Part shown: positions 1 to 7,076 of the stretch, in pieces
Numbering within the stretch: the stretch's first letter is position 1
How the letters are laid out: each line of letters starts with the position of its first letter
Assembly (NCBI GenBank): GCA_903881535.1
Contig: CAIRTT010000114.1
Coordinates: forward strand, 1-7,594
Reading direction: 5' to 3'
DNA length: 7,594 bases
Source: an uncultured Armatimonadota bacterium
GTDB taxonomy: Bacteria; Armatimonadota; Armatimonadia; Armatimonadales; Armatimonadaceae
Position numbers and translations under genes: made by a program
Notes under the pieces: model-generated
What the model saw: the letters and a program-made list of their open reading frames with translations, nothing else
Database searches by the model: none
Told to the model about the DNA's origin: nothing

Positions 1-949
1 AGCTGCCGTTGGCGCTTGCAGCAACGGTGTAAACAGCTGCGCTATGCCCGGACAGAACCTGTGTTTGTGACCCGGTTCGCGGCGCTGGCTGTCCAGGCTT
101 CAAAACAGGAGCAATAAATTCTGGCTTGCGTCCATCAGGACCTAAAGGGGCATCCTCCTGACCATCCCGTAACCCTGGGCGGTCTGCGCGAACCTGGAAA
201 ATGCGGACGGTACCATCATCGCAGCCCGCCACAAACCTCCCGGGCTGCGGGAGCGCTGTAAGGCTCCAAACCGGACTCTGCGCCTGGTCGAAGTTGACAA
301 CGACACGCCGCAGGTTGGCATCCCAGATCTTGACCATCTTGTCCGCGCCGCCGGTGGCAAAGATTGCCCCGCCTGCGCCATCCGATGTCCTAACAGGAAC
401 CGCAACGGAAAGACAGCGACCGATGTGCTCCGACAAAACCCCGATACGCATACCTGTCTTGGTATCTGTGAGAATGACTTTTTCGTCATCCGATGCGCTG
501 AGAAGCACATCGCCGGAGAAAGCCAGCCCCTCAATCGTGTCATCGTGGATCTTGAGCGTTTGGGTTGCTTGCCCAGTTGTGGTGTCAAGCAAAATGACCG
601 AGCCGCTGGCACCTGGTGCGCCGCTGCCAACGGCGAGAAGCTTCCCGCCACCGTGAAACGCCAGAGCACGAATAGCCTCCGTTCCAACCGGCCATTCCGC
701 GACTTTCTCGCCATCGGCTAGCGAATACACAACGACTTTACGGTAGGTTCCGATCGCGATTCGGTTTCCATCCGGATGGAAGGCAACGGACCAGTCAGGA
801 GCCTCCAGCGTCACAGGGTGCAGCGGGTTCAGTGCAGCTGGCTTAGGCTTCTGTACTGGTCCTGTTTTTCTGTTTTTTACTGGCGGGGCAGCCGCTATCG
901 CCCCTGTAATGACAAGAAGCGACACCACCAATGCCATGGATGTGTGCAT
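1..949 (-). CDS. Secreted WD40-repeat protein, partial (3' end beyond the left edge)
   Basis: The frame is open for 316 codons from ATG 949 to the left edge, so the C-terminus is missing. Residues 1-20 form a short, uncharged hydrophobic signal peptide ending in an A-rich stretch (TGAIAAAPP), which predicts export. A basic, proline-rich linker (about 24-45) follows, then beta-propeller blades: WSVAFHPDGNRIAIGT (53-68), IRALAFHGGGKLLAVGSG (93-110), a blade near 138-165 with SASDD, FATGGADKMVKIWDA (197-211, the clearest WD signature), FVAGCDDGTVRIFQV (239-253), and a new blade opening with LSGHSAAVYTVA (299-310). A low-complexity insert lies at about 255-297. The start codon overlaps the DUF1501 stop as TGATG and no good Shine-Dalgarno is visible, so coupled translation is likely. 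Met5 (937) is an alternative start. WD40 proteins are scaffolds; in this gene context it probably binds or organises the two upstream proteins. A C-terminal cytochrome domain, seen in some relatives, cannot be checked here. Confidence 0.85.
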   Translation of the reverse strand, partial: MHTSMALVVSLLVITGAIAAAPPVKNRKTGPVQKPKPAALNPLHPVTLEAPDWSVAFHPDGNRIAIGTYRKVVVYSLADGEKVAEWPVGTEAIRALAFHGGGKLLAVGSGAPGASGSVILLDTTTGQATQTLKIHDDTIEGLAFSGDVLLSASDDEKVILTDTKTGMRIGVLSEHIGRCLSVAVPVRTSDGAGGAIFATGGADKMVKIWDANLRRVVVNFDQAQSPVWSLTALPQPGRFVAGCDDGTVRIFQVRADRPGLRDGQEDAPLGPDGRKPEFIAPVLKPGQPAPRTGSQTQVLSGHSAAVYTVAASANGS

Positions 950-2286
950 CAGCCAATCAGCTCATGCAAGTGACGGCCACCACGGCTCAGGGTTACACGA
1001 ACACCTTCTGGGCTGGTAAGCGATTCGGTGTAATCAATGCCAAGCGCCTTGTAAATCGTCGCCGAGAGGTCTTCCGGCTTGACCGGTCGTTCCGCTGGCT
1101 CAAAGCCACGCGCATCGGATGCTCCGACAACCTTGCCACCCGAAATACCGCCACCGCCAAGTGCCACGGAGAAACAGCGTGCGTGGTGGTCACGTCCACC
1201 ATCACGGTTAATTTGCGGCGTCCGCCCAAACTCACCCATCACCACAATCAATGTCTTCTCAAGCAGGCCACGCTGCGCGAGGTCATTTGTAAATGTTGCG
1301 AGGGCACGGTCAAGCGCTGGCATCGGGCCACCCTTGAGGTAGTTGAATGCGCCGGCATGCGTGTCCCAGCCGCCACTCTGCACGGTGACAAAGCGAACTC
1401 CACCTTCCACCAGGCGCCGCGCGAGGAGCAGGGACTGACCAACTTGCGTACGACCATAAGCATCCCGGACTTCTGGGCGCTCCTGATTAATGTCAAAGGC
1501 GGCGCGTGCTTCGGCGGACGCAAGCAAGCCATAGGCACGCTCATAGAATGAGTTCACCGTTTTGCTGCGGTCGGATGCTTTGTCAAGCGTTGAAAACAAA
1601 CCATCCACAGTGGCGCGGAGAGACTTGCGGCGGTCCATCCGCTCAGCCGTCATGCCATCTGGGAGATCCATGTCACGCACGCGGAAGCCTGGATTGTTCG
1701 GGTCAGCATCCGGTGAAAATGGGTCGAGCGCCGCGCCGAGGAAGCCTGCGCCTCCGTACATCACTGGACTTGGAACCGCGATGTAAGGGGGGAGCGCGCC
1801 TTTACCCTTGAGGTAATGCGATGCGACTGAGCCAAAGCTTGGGACACCAAACCCGGGGATGGGCTGGAAACCTGTCATCATGTAGTGCGTGCCGCGCTCG
1901 TGCGCTGCTTCGCCGGTGGTCATCGACCGGATAAGAGACAGTTTGTCCATTTGCTGCCCGATCATCGGGAAGTGCTCAGAAATCTGGATGCCATCCGCCT
2001 TTGTATTCAGAGGCTTAAAGTCACCACGGATTTCGCTGGGGGCATCCGGTTTTGGGTCCCACGTATCAATATGGGATGGTCCACCGCCGAGCCAAAGCAG
2101 AACCACGCTGGTTGCCTTGCCGGAATCAATCCCCTTTGGCATCGCCTGCGCCATTTGAAAGTAGTCCGTTAAACCAATTCCCAAGGCCGAAAGGACGCCT
2201 ACTTTGACGCCGGATGTCATCAGCTGTCGGCGCGAGACCTGGTTGTACTCTGCACATGCGTTCGAATTCAGTGATTCACGGTCCAT
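949..2286 (-). CDS. DUF1501 family protein, Tat-exported
   Basis: The product is 445 residues. The N-terminus carries a twin-arginine signal: SRRQLM at 18-23 followed by a hydrophobic stretch to about residue 48 (AQA), so the protein should be exported folded. DUF1501 belongs to the alkaline phosphatase / sulfatase-like fold. Family motifs are present in order: LLWLGGGPSHIDTWDPKP (63-80), RSMTTGEAAHERGTHYMMTG (120-139), GGWDTH (305-310), VVMGEFGRTPQIN (348-360) and GRDHH (364-368). The Asp and His residues in these motifs are where metal-binding residues of the superfamily would lie; no catalytic activity is established for the family. I chose ATG 2286 because AGAGG lies 7 bases upstream, and because the longer frame to 2346 adds 20 residues with no ribosome site. 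It lies 74 bases downstream of the heme protein gene, probably in one transcript, and overlaps the next start by one base. Families such as this usually occur next to DUF1549/DUF1553 genes, as here. Confidence 0.93.
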   Translation of the reverse strand: MDRESLNSNACAEYNQVSRRQLMTSGVKVGVLSALGIGLTDYFQMAQAMPKGIDSGKATSVVLLWLGGGPSHIDTWDPKPDAPSEIRGDFKPLNTKADGIQISEHFPMIGQQMDKLSLIRSMTTGEAAHERGTHYMMTGFQPIPGFGVPSFGSVASHYLKGKGALPPYIAVPSPVMYGGAGFLGAALDPFSPDADPNNPGFRVRDMDLPDGMTAERMDRRKSLRATVDGLFSTLDKASDRSKTVNSFYERAYGLLASAEARAAFDINQERPEVRDAYGRTQVGQSLLLARRLVEGGVRFVTVQSGGWDTHAGAFNYLKGGPMPALDRALATFTNDLAQRGLLEKTLIVVMGEFGRTPQINRDGGRDHHARCFSVALGGGGISGGKVVGASDARGFEPAERPVKPEDLSATIYKALGIDYTESLTSPEGVRVTLSRGGRHLHELIG

Positions 2287-2293
2287 TTTGCTA

Positions 2294-2298
2294 CCTCT
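2294..2298 (-). promoter_or_regulatory. Ribosome binding site of the DUF1501 gene
   Basis: The minus strand reads AGAGG here, 7 bases before ATG 2286. It decides between several in-frame Met codons (2346, 2334, 2307, 2286) in favour of the last, which also places the twin-arginine motif 18 residues from the start, as is usual for Tat signals. Confidence 0.7.
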
Positions 2299-2360
2299 TT
2301 GTTGCATACCGACCAAGCGAACTGCTTGGTGCATTCTAGCCGACATCTCGGCGTAACTTC

Positions 2361-4640
2361 CTAACTGATAAATGTAAACTCCCGGGCAGCCACCAGCGCC
2401 CAGAGTAAATCCTGAAGGACTTCTGCCTTATTGGATGCCGCATCCACAACTTTCATCACGGCTGCTTTTTCACTTGCATCAGGAAGCCGGCAGAACGTCC
2501 GGAGATAAAGGGCATCTACGCGCTGGGCATCGGAGAGTTTTGTATTCTTGATGAGCTCAGCAACAACGCCATTTCCATCCCGCAGCTTGTTGTTCACATA
2601 GGCAGAGTTCAAAATATGTAATGTCTGCACAAGCGTCGGTTCGAGTTTTGGTTCGAGCTCCGCCAGAAATTCCCGGTGGCTGCGACCAAATGTGTCCATA
2701 AAGTATGAGCCCACTGGCAGGGACAGCTGCTTAGCCTTGGTGTCAACGGGATAGTCTCCAAAGCGCTCCTGGGATCCAGTGGCATCATTGAGGACATCAA
2801 GAAAGACCTGACCCAGCATTGGTCGTGGGTAGAAGCGGCTGAAGAATTTGTCATCAAGAGTGTTGGTCGCATTAGGTTCTGCGGCGGTCTGGTAGGTTCG
2901 ACTGTTCAGAATCAGCTTTGTGACGTGCCGGATGTCAAAGTTGCTTTCAATCAGCTCTTTCGACAGGGCTTCGAGCAAGCCTGGAACTGCGACGGGTGTC
3001 GTTACTCGCATGTCATCCACGGGATGAACGATTCCCCGGCCTAGATAATGGCTCCAGAGTCGGTTCACCGTTGCCCGGGCAAAAAATGTATTGTCAGGAG
3101 CGGTGCACCACTTCGCGAAGGCATCCAGGACATCGGGTTCCATCCCTGGCTTTGCCTGAATGTTGGCGATGGCCAGCGGTTGCTTTTCTCCGAGGAGGGT
3201 TGGCAGCGCCACGCGGCCACGCTTACCTGTGACCGACTGGTTGATGACATTTCCGCCGGGTTCGTAGACCAGAAATTCTTCACCTTCGACGGTTCCACCA
3301 CGTGTGCCAACCTTGCCCATAAAGGCTGCAAAGTTCCAGTAGTCATCGGTGGACCACTTATCAAAGGGATGTTTATGACAGCGCGCGCAGGCCATCCGCT
3401 GTCCGAGGAAGGCTTGCGCAACAGTTTCCATCCGGTCTTCCGGTGCACGGTCGATTTTGTAGAAGTTAGCCGGGCCGACCTGGAGCGTTGAGCCGCGTGC
3501 GATGATGATTTGCTGGACGATTTCGTTGTAAGGTCGATTCTCAGCGATGGCATCCCGGATCCACTCGGAAAACAGTGCCGCGCTACGCTGACCGGTGAAA
3601 TTTCCACCCATCCGCTCCGGGTGGATGCGCAACAAGTCACCCATTCTAAGTGTGCGGATATCGGTGTAGTCATCGGATGCAAGGTAGGCATCAATGATTT
3701 GGCTACGCTTATCGGCTGCTTTGTCCGCGGTAAATGTGGTTATCTCGTTCGTGGTTGGCTGTTTTCCTCGCAGATCGAGTGAGACCCGGCGGAGAAACTC
3801 GGTGTCTGATGTCAGCCGGCTTGGTGTGACATTTAGCTTTTTGAGATTGGCCAGAACCAGTTTGTCAACGACATTTCCAGCTGGCTGCTGCGGATATGGG
3901 GTTGTATCTGCCCGGGGAAGGGTCATGAAAACAGGCCGCACCTCGCCGAGGTAGCGGACCACCAACCCGGTTCCACCCCAGCGCCGTCCAGTTACCTGGC
4001 CGCCGGTTTCAACGGTTGCGATGGCTGTATCTGAGCTCTCGTAGCTCGCATCCTGGGTTACATCCTCGCGGGTGCCATCCGAGAAGGTTGCGATAACCTT
4101 GATGTTAAACTTGGCGCCGACCTTTGGCAGCATTACTTGTGGGGGAGTTACTGTGAGCGCTGTTAATTTGGCATCCGTTTCCGGGTTAAAAGGCGCACCA
4201 TTTGCAATCCAGTTCCGGATGGTCTGGTGTTCAAAGCTGCCATCCGCGAAGCGTTGTCCCCCTGCATGGCTGAGGTTGCCAAGTGCTTTTTGGAGGACGA
4301 GTGACTTGTCTGGCTCGAGGAGATTGACTCTTCGGCCTCGGGCACCGCGCACGATTGGGTCAAAGTCATCGGCTGGCGCGAGCGTCAGCAGGCTGAGCTG
4401 AAAGCCGCCACGTCCACCAAATTTTCCGTGGCATCCCGCCGTCGAGCAGCCTTTGCGGTCAAGAATAGGGGCGATATCGCGCAGAAATTGTGGACGAACC
4501 TTTGCCGCGCCACGTGGAGCGGCTGGCATTTTTGGCTTGGATGTAGGGTTTCCAGCCACCGAGACGGCCGGAATCGCAAGCAGGCAAATGGCTGCAAGGG
4601 CACTCCAATGTGCGCTATGCAAAGCTTTTTGAATCATCAT
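2361..4640 (-). CDS. DUF1549/DUF1553 planctomycete-type cytochrome c protein with Big2-like domain
   Basis: The product is 759 residues. Residues 1-30 are a Sec signal peptide (hydrophobic core 12-28, AVSVAG). A planctomycete cytochrome c-like segment (about 49-155) has the motif GCSTAGCHG, with C65 and C70-H71. Next is a bacterial Ig-like (Big2-type) segment, about 162-243, with FSDGTREDVTQDASYESSD. The DUF1549 domain spans about 255-445; it includes FLRRVSLDLRG (282-292) and a canonical heme motif CARCHKHPFDKW (418-429). The DUF1553 domain spans about 475-759, with ATVNRLWSHYLGRGIVHP (523-540), LILNSRTYQ (576-584) and a C-terminal LLWALVAAREF. This combination is a known one in Planctomycetota and relatives. 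Covalent heme at one or two sites and an electron-transfer role outside the cytoplasm are inferred; the substrate is unknown. ATG 4640 is chosen because GGAG lies 9 bases upstream and the signal peptide follows directly. The longer frame to 4772 runs into the tandem repeat. ATG 4637 is equally possible. Confidence 0.94.
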   Translation of the reverse strand: MMIQKALHSAHWSALAAICLLAIPAVSVAGNPTSKPKMPAAPRGAAKVRPQFLRDIAPILDRKGCSTAGCHGKFGGRGGFQLSLLTLAPADDFDPIVRGARGRRVNLLEPDKSLVLQKALGNLSHAGGQRFADGSFEHQTIRNWIANGAPFNPETDAKLTALTVTPPQVMLPKVGAKFNIKVIATFSDGTREDVTQDASYESSDTAIATVETGGQVTGRRWGGTGLVVRYLGEVRPVFMTLPRADTTPYPQQPAGNVVDKLVLANLKKLNVTPSRLTSDTEFLRRVSLDLRGKQPTTNEITTFTADKAADKRSQIIDAYLASDDYTDIRTLRMGDLLRIHPERMGGNFTGQRSAALFSEWIRDAIAENRPYNEIVQQIIIARGSTLQVGPANFYKIDRAPEDRMETVAQAFLGQRMACARCHKHPFDKWSTDDYWNFAAFMGKVGTRGGTVEGEEFLVYEPGGNVINQSVTGKRGRVALPTLLGEKQPLAIANIQAKPGMEPDVLDAFAKWCTAPDNTFFARATVNRLWSHYLGRGIVHPVDDMRVTTPVAVPGLLEALSKELIESNFDIRHVTKLILNSRTYQTAAEPNATNTLDDKFFSRFYPRPMLGQVFLDVLNDATGSQERFGDYPVDTKAKQLSLPVGSYFMDTFGRSHREFLAELEPKLEPTLVQTLHILNSAYVNNKLRDGNGVVAELIKNTKLSDAQRVDALYLRTFCRLPDASEKAAVMKVVDAASNKAEVLQDLLWALVAAREFTFIS

Positions 4641-4649
4641 TGATTTCGA

Positions 4650-4653
4650 CTCC
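4650..4653 (-). promoter_or_regulatory. Ribosome binding site of the cytochrome gene
   Basis: The minus strand reads GGAG, 9 bases before ATG 4640. This fixes the start immediately ahead of the Sec signal peptide and rules out the 44-residue upstream extension. Confidence 0.6.
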
Positions 4654-4657
4654 AAAC

Positions 4658-4679
4658 ACTCGGACAAAAGTGTCCTAGT
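4658..4679. promoter_or_regulatory. Imperfect inverted repeat upstream of the cytochrome gene, possible operator or leader hairpin
   Basis: GGACA-AAAG-TGTCC (4662-4675) is a perfect 5-base dyad. One C/T mismatch outward, the arms continue as ACT (4658-4660) and AGT (4677-4679), giving 8 of 9 paired positions around a 4-base loop. It lies 18 bases upstream of the start codon and just downstream of a possible -10 box, so it would fall at or near the transcription start. A repressor site or a 5' leader stem-loop are both possible; I do not recognise it as a known operator. Confidence 0.4.
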
Positions 4680-4683
4680 CTGC

Positions 4684-4689
4684 ATCATA
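4684..4689 (-). promoter_or_regulatory. Possible -10 box for the export cassette
   Basis: The minus strand reads TATGAT, five of six matches to TATAAT, placing a transcription start near 4677 and a leader of about 37 bases. No good -35 hexamer lies 16-18 bases upstream; TTTACA occurs but only 11 bases away. The box abuts the first unit of the tandem repeat and does not recur in the other units. Low confidence without mapped transcript ends. Confidence 0.25.
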
Positions 4690-5054
4690 GGTAATTGCGA
4701 TGTAAATCGACAGGGGAATGTTCCACTTTTGGATTTTTGATCATGTTCAGGAAACCTCTGACTCCAGTGCATTCGCAGTACAAACTTAGTTCGTTTGAAT
4801 ATGAGTGTGCATCCGCACGAGCGACTAGAACCGCTTCAATGGTAATTACGTTGTAAATCGACAGGGGAATGTTCCACTTTTGGATTTTTGATCGTGTTTA
4901 GGAAACCTCTGACTCCAGTGCATTCGCAGTACAAACTTAGTTCGTTTGAATATGAGTGTGCATCCGCACGAGTGACTAGATCCGCTTCAAAGGGAATTGC
5001 GATGTAAATCGACAGGGGAATGTTCCACTTTTGGAATGTCCAATGGGAATTACG
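4690..5054. repeat. Tandem array, 151-base period: two full units, a truncated third and a stub of a fourth
   Basis: Unit 1 is 4690-4840 and unit 2 is 4841-4991. They align without gaps and differ at 7 of 151 positions by hand count (about 95 percent identity). Unit 3 (4992-5035) matches the first 44 bases of unit 1 with one change and then breaks off. After a short join, about 5038-5054 resembles the unit junction at 4834-4850, so most of unit 3 appears to have been deleted. Each full unit contains small dyads: GGAA-TG-TTCC (4715-4724, 4866-4875, and 5017-5026 in the truncated unit), CAAAC-N7-GTTTG (4781-4797, 4932-4948) and GTGC-ATCC-GCAC (4807-4818, 4958-4969). CGAT-GTAA-ATCG (4698-4709, 5000-5011) is broken in unit 2. 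The period is not a multiple of three, so the repeat is unlikely to encode a conserved protein. It looks more AT-rich than the flanking genes. It could be a duplicated regulatory region, a structured RNA or a dispersed intergenic element. Confidence 0.95.
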
Positions 5055-5193
5055 AAGAGTCTGCGCTAACGAGCTACCCTGGTTTTTGGAATTACATATG
5101 GTGTGTTGTTGTCTCACTGCATTTGTGATGTCTACGAATCCAATACATCTACACCCAATGGATTCCTATCGTAAACCTACGTAGAATCATGGT
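5055..5193. other. Leader region upstream of rarA
   Basis: These 139 non-coding bases lie between the repeat array and the rarA start. I see no convincing -35/-10 pair. There is a 6-base inverted repeat, GAATCC (5136-5141) and GGATTC (5160-5165), with an 18-base spacer, and a perfect palindrome CTACGTAG at 5177-5184. No clear Shine-Dalgarno precedes the GTG at 5194. The rarA promoter must lie here or within the tandem array. Confidence 0.4.
5177..5184. promoter_or_regulatory. Perfect 8-base palindrome just before the rarA start
   Basis: CTACGTAG ends 9 bases before the GTG start, where a ribosome binding site would be expected. A bound protein here would interfere with initiation of transcription or translation, but an 8-base palindrome can occur by chance and I recognise no regulator for it. 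Confidence 0.2.
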
Positions 5194-6573
5194 GTGGACT
5201 TATTCGATGATTCTGACTCTGAGCAAGCCGCGGCTAATGTAGCGGCTGCTCAGCTTGCGGATGCGCCACTGGCAGCCCGGATGCGTCCCGTAGCGCTGAA
5301 TGAAATCGTTGGACAAAACCACCTTCTTGGACCCGGTCGGCCGCTCCGCCTAGCCATCGAGCGGGATCAGCTGCGCTCCGCGATTTTTTATGGCCCTCCC
5401 GGATGCGGAAAGTCAACGCTCGCATCCGTGATCGCACGGACAACCAAAGCGGCATTTGCAAACTTTTCTGCGGTGACGGGAGGCGTCGCGGATGTCCGCA
5501 AGCTGATCGATGCTGCAAAAGAACTTAGGCGTATCCGAAACAAGCGGACACTGCTTTTTGTGGATGAAATCCACCGCTTTAACCGTGCACAGCAAGATGC
5601 GTTTCTTCCCCACGTCGAGGATGGCACCATCGTCCTGATTGGCGCAACCACAGAAAATCCCTACTTTGCCGTCAATGCGCCACTGCTGTCCCGGGCACGT
5701 GTCTTTGCATTTACGGCCATCACCTCCGATGACATCGCCGACGTCATCACCCGCGCACTCACCGATACGGAGCGAGGCCTCGGGGAGCGGGGGCTCTCGA
5801 TCTGCGCGGATGCCCTTACTTATTTATCTGCGGCCTGTAATGGGGATGCCCGTACAGCCCTTGGTGGACTCGAGACGGCAGCGGATTACGTGGAAGCGCC
5901 CGCCACAGAAATCACCCTCTCTGATGTCGAAGCGGCGCTGGGCCAGCGCGCGATTGGGTATGACAAAACCGGGGATGCCCACTACGACACAATCAGCGCA
6001 TTCATCAAAAGTATTCGTGGCAGCGACCCGGATGCGTCTGTCTATTACCTCGCGCGGATGCTCGAGGCTGGCGAAGACCCACGCTTTATCGCGCGCCGGC
6101 TGGTGATTCTTGCAAGTGAAGACATCGGCTGCGCGGATGTTTCATCGCTGCCGCTTGCGATGGCAGCTTTCCAGGCGACGCAAACCATTGGGATGCCAGA
6201 ATGCGCACTAACGCTCAGCCACGTGACGCTGTGGCTTGCACTTGCCCCGAAGAGTAATGCGGCGACTAAAGCGATTGGCGCAGCAACAAGTGCTGTCAAA
6301 CAGCTGGATTTCAGCGGCGTGCCAAAGCATATTCGCGATGCCCACTATAAAGGGGCGAAGGCTCTCGGGCACGGGACTGGGTATATCTATCCCCACGATG
6401 TTCCCGGCGGGTATGCGGCGCAGCAGTACCTCCCCGATTCTGTGGTTGACCAGCGCTTTTATGAGCCGACACGCCACGGGGTTGAGGCAAAGCTTGCGGA
6501 CCGTCTGGCGAAGCTGCGGGGAGAACTGTCCGGTGTTCAGGCATCCGATGATGCAGCGGACCAGCGCTCATAA
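5194..6573 (+). CDS. rarA: Replication-associated recombination protein A, AAA+ ATPase (RarA/MgsA)
   Basis: The product is 459 residues, the usual length for RarA/MgsA (WRNIP1 in eukaryotes). This clamp-loader-like AAA+ ATPase acts in the cytoplasm at stalled or damaged replication forks. Features in order: N-terminal MDLFD; LAARMRPVALNEIVGQ (26-41); Walker A GPPGCGKST (67-75); Walker B LLFVDEIHRFN (120-130); sensor 1 GATTENP (150-156); LLSRARV with a candidate arginine finger at R167 (164-170); sensor 2 GDAR (217-220). The C-terminal tetramerisation half has IKSIRGSDPDASVYYLARML (271-290), EDPRFIARRLVILASEDIG (294-312) and YKGAKALGHGTGYIYPHD (385-402). GTG 5194 is preferred because it begins the family's typical MDLFD; the nearby ATG 5189 is in another frame and soon stops. 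No strong Shine-Dalgarno is visible. It is divergent from the export cassette and its 3' end overlaps the convergent gene by 37 bases. Confidence 0.97.
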   Translation: MDLFDDSDSEQAAANVAAAQLADAPLAARMRPVALNEIVGQNHLLGPGRPLRLAIERDQLRSAIFYGPPGCGKSTLASVIARTTKAAFANFSAVTGGVADVRKLIDAAKELRRIRNKRTLLFVDEIHRFNRAQQDAFLPHVEDGTIVLIGATTENPYFAVNAPLLSRARVFAFTAITSDDIADVITRALTDTERGLGERGLSICADALTYLSAACNGDARTALGGLETAADYVEAPATEITLSDVEAALGQRAIGYDKTGDAHYDTISAFIKSIRGSDPDASVYYLARMLEAGEDPRFIARRLVILASEDIGCADVSSLPLAMAAFQATQTIGMPECALTLSHVTLWLALAPKSNAATKAIGAATSAVKQLDFSGVPKHIRDAHYKGAKALGHGTGYIYPHDVPGGYAAQQYLPDSVVDQRFYEPTRHGVEAKLADRLAKLRGELSGVQASDDAADQRS

Positions 6574-7076
6574 CCCGTTTTGAATGCAGCCTCTAAGGCT
6601 CCAATATCCGTACTTAAGAGGGTGGTAGAGAACATCACCCCTCCAAAACAGGCCACATTTGTGGTCTGAAACCAGCGCCTAACCGGTGGGAGATGACGCA
6701 GGTTAGTCTTCAAATCCTTGATGGTTATCGTTACCACGGGACCAACGGTGATGGATTCGACAGAGCCCCACGGGATAAATCCTGCGCTGAATGCGGATGC
6801 ATAGTCCGTAATTCCATACTCGGAAATGATTAATGCAGGTCTTTTGGGGCTGATCAGCGCGCGAAGCGTCCAGATGAATCCGGTTCCAAAGAACAGGAGG
6901 TTGGCGGTGACCCAAACTGCTTGAAACAAGATGCCTGCAATTCCCGACTTGGTAGACAAAAGGATTGCCAGCGGTGTCATCGCGACAAACAGAAAGCATC
7001 CGATGCACAGAATAAGCATCTTGCCCTTGCGAAAGTAAAACTCTGAATCCATCGATGCTTGATCAGATGGAACCAT
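6537..7076 (-). CDS. STM3941-family small membrane protein with PH-like domain
   Basis: The product is 179 residues. After a polar N-terminus with FYFRKGKML (13-21), two hydrophobic segments (about 20-40 and 46-73) form a membrane hairpin. A soluble beta-rich domain follows, starting LISPKRPALIISEYGITDYASAFSAGFIPWGSVESI (about 74-109). The pattern of a membrane hairpin, then KRPALIISEYGITD, then GFIPWGSVESI is what I know from the STM3941 family, whose soluble part resembles a bacterial PH-like domain. Its biochemical role is not established. ATG 7076 overlaps the upstream stop as TGATG, which supports coupled translation from that start; Met9 (7052) is the alternative, and neither has a good Shine-Dalgarno. 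The C-terminus lies antisense to the end of rarA. Family assignment is from memory of the pattern, so moderate. Confidence 0.75.
   Translation of the reverse strand: MVPSDQASMDSEFYFRKGKMLILCIGCFLFVAMTPLAILLSTKSGIAGILFQAVWVTANLLFFGTGFIWTLRALISPKRPALIISEYGITDYASAFSAGFIPWGSVESITVGPVVTITIKDLKTNLRHLPPVRRWFQTTNVACFGGVMFSTTLLSTDIGALEAAFKTGYERWSAASSDA

Noticed and set aside
142..714. Minus-strand frame of 190 codons within the WD40 gene region
   Set aside because: It is a shadow frame. The adjacent minus frame carries the signal peptide and WD repeats without interruption.
931..1551. Plus-strand frame of 206 codons opposite DUF1501
   Set aside because: It is antisense to a gene with clear family motifs, and its translation shows no recognisable domain.
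2287..2346. Longer DUF1501 start at 2346
   Set aside because: AGAGG lies 7 bases before ATG 2286, and the shorter start places the twin-arginine motif at a normal distance.
4641..4772. 44-residue N-terminal extension of the cytochrome protein (start at 4772)
   Set aside because: It runs through the non-coding repeat, would bury the Sec signal peptide, and GGAG sits correctly before ATG 4640.
4690..5054. CRISPR array
   Set aside because: The repeats are directly adjacent 151-base units with no unique spacers, and there are no cas genes.
4836..5117. 93-codon minus-strand frame across the repeat array
   Set aside because: The repeat period is not a multiple of three, so the frame changes between units. 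The peptide has no recognisable features and no ribosome site.
5189..5245. ATG at 5189 as a start ahead of rarA
   Set aside because: It is in a different frame and reaches a stop after fewer than 20 codons. The GTG at 5194 gives the family's typical MDLFD start.
6528..6561. Bidirectional terminator at the convergent gene ends
   Set aside because: There is a 5-base hairpin with weak outer pairing, but no T-run follows on either strand and the region is coding on both strands.
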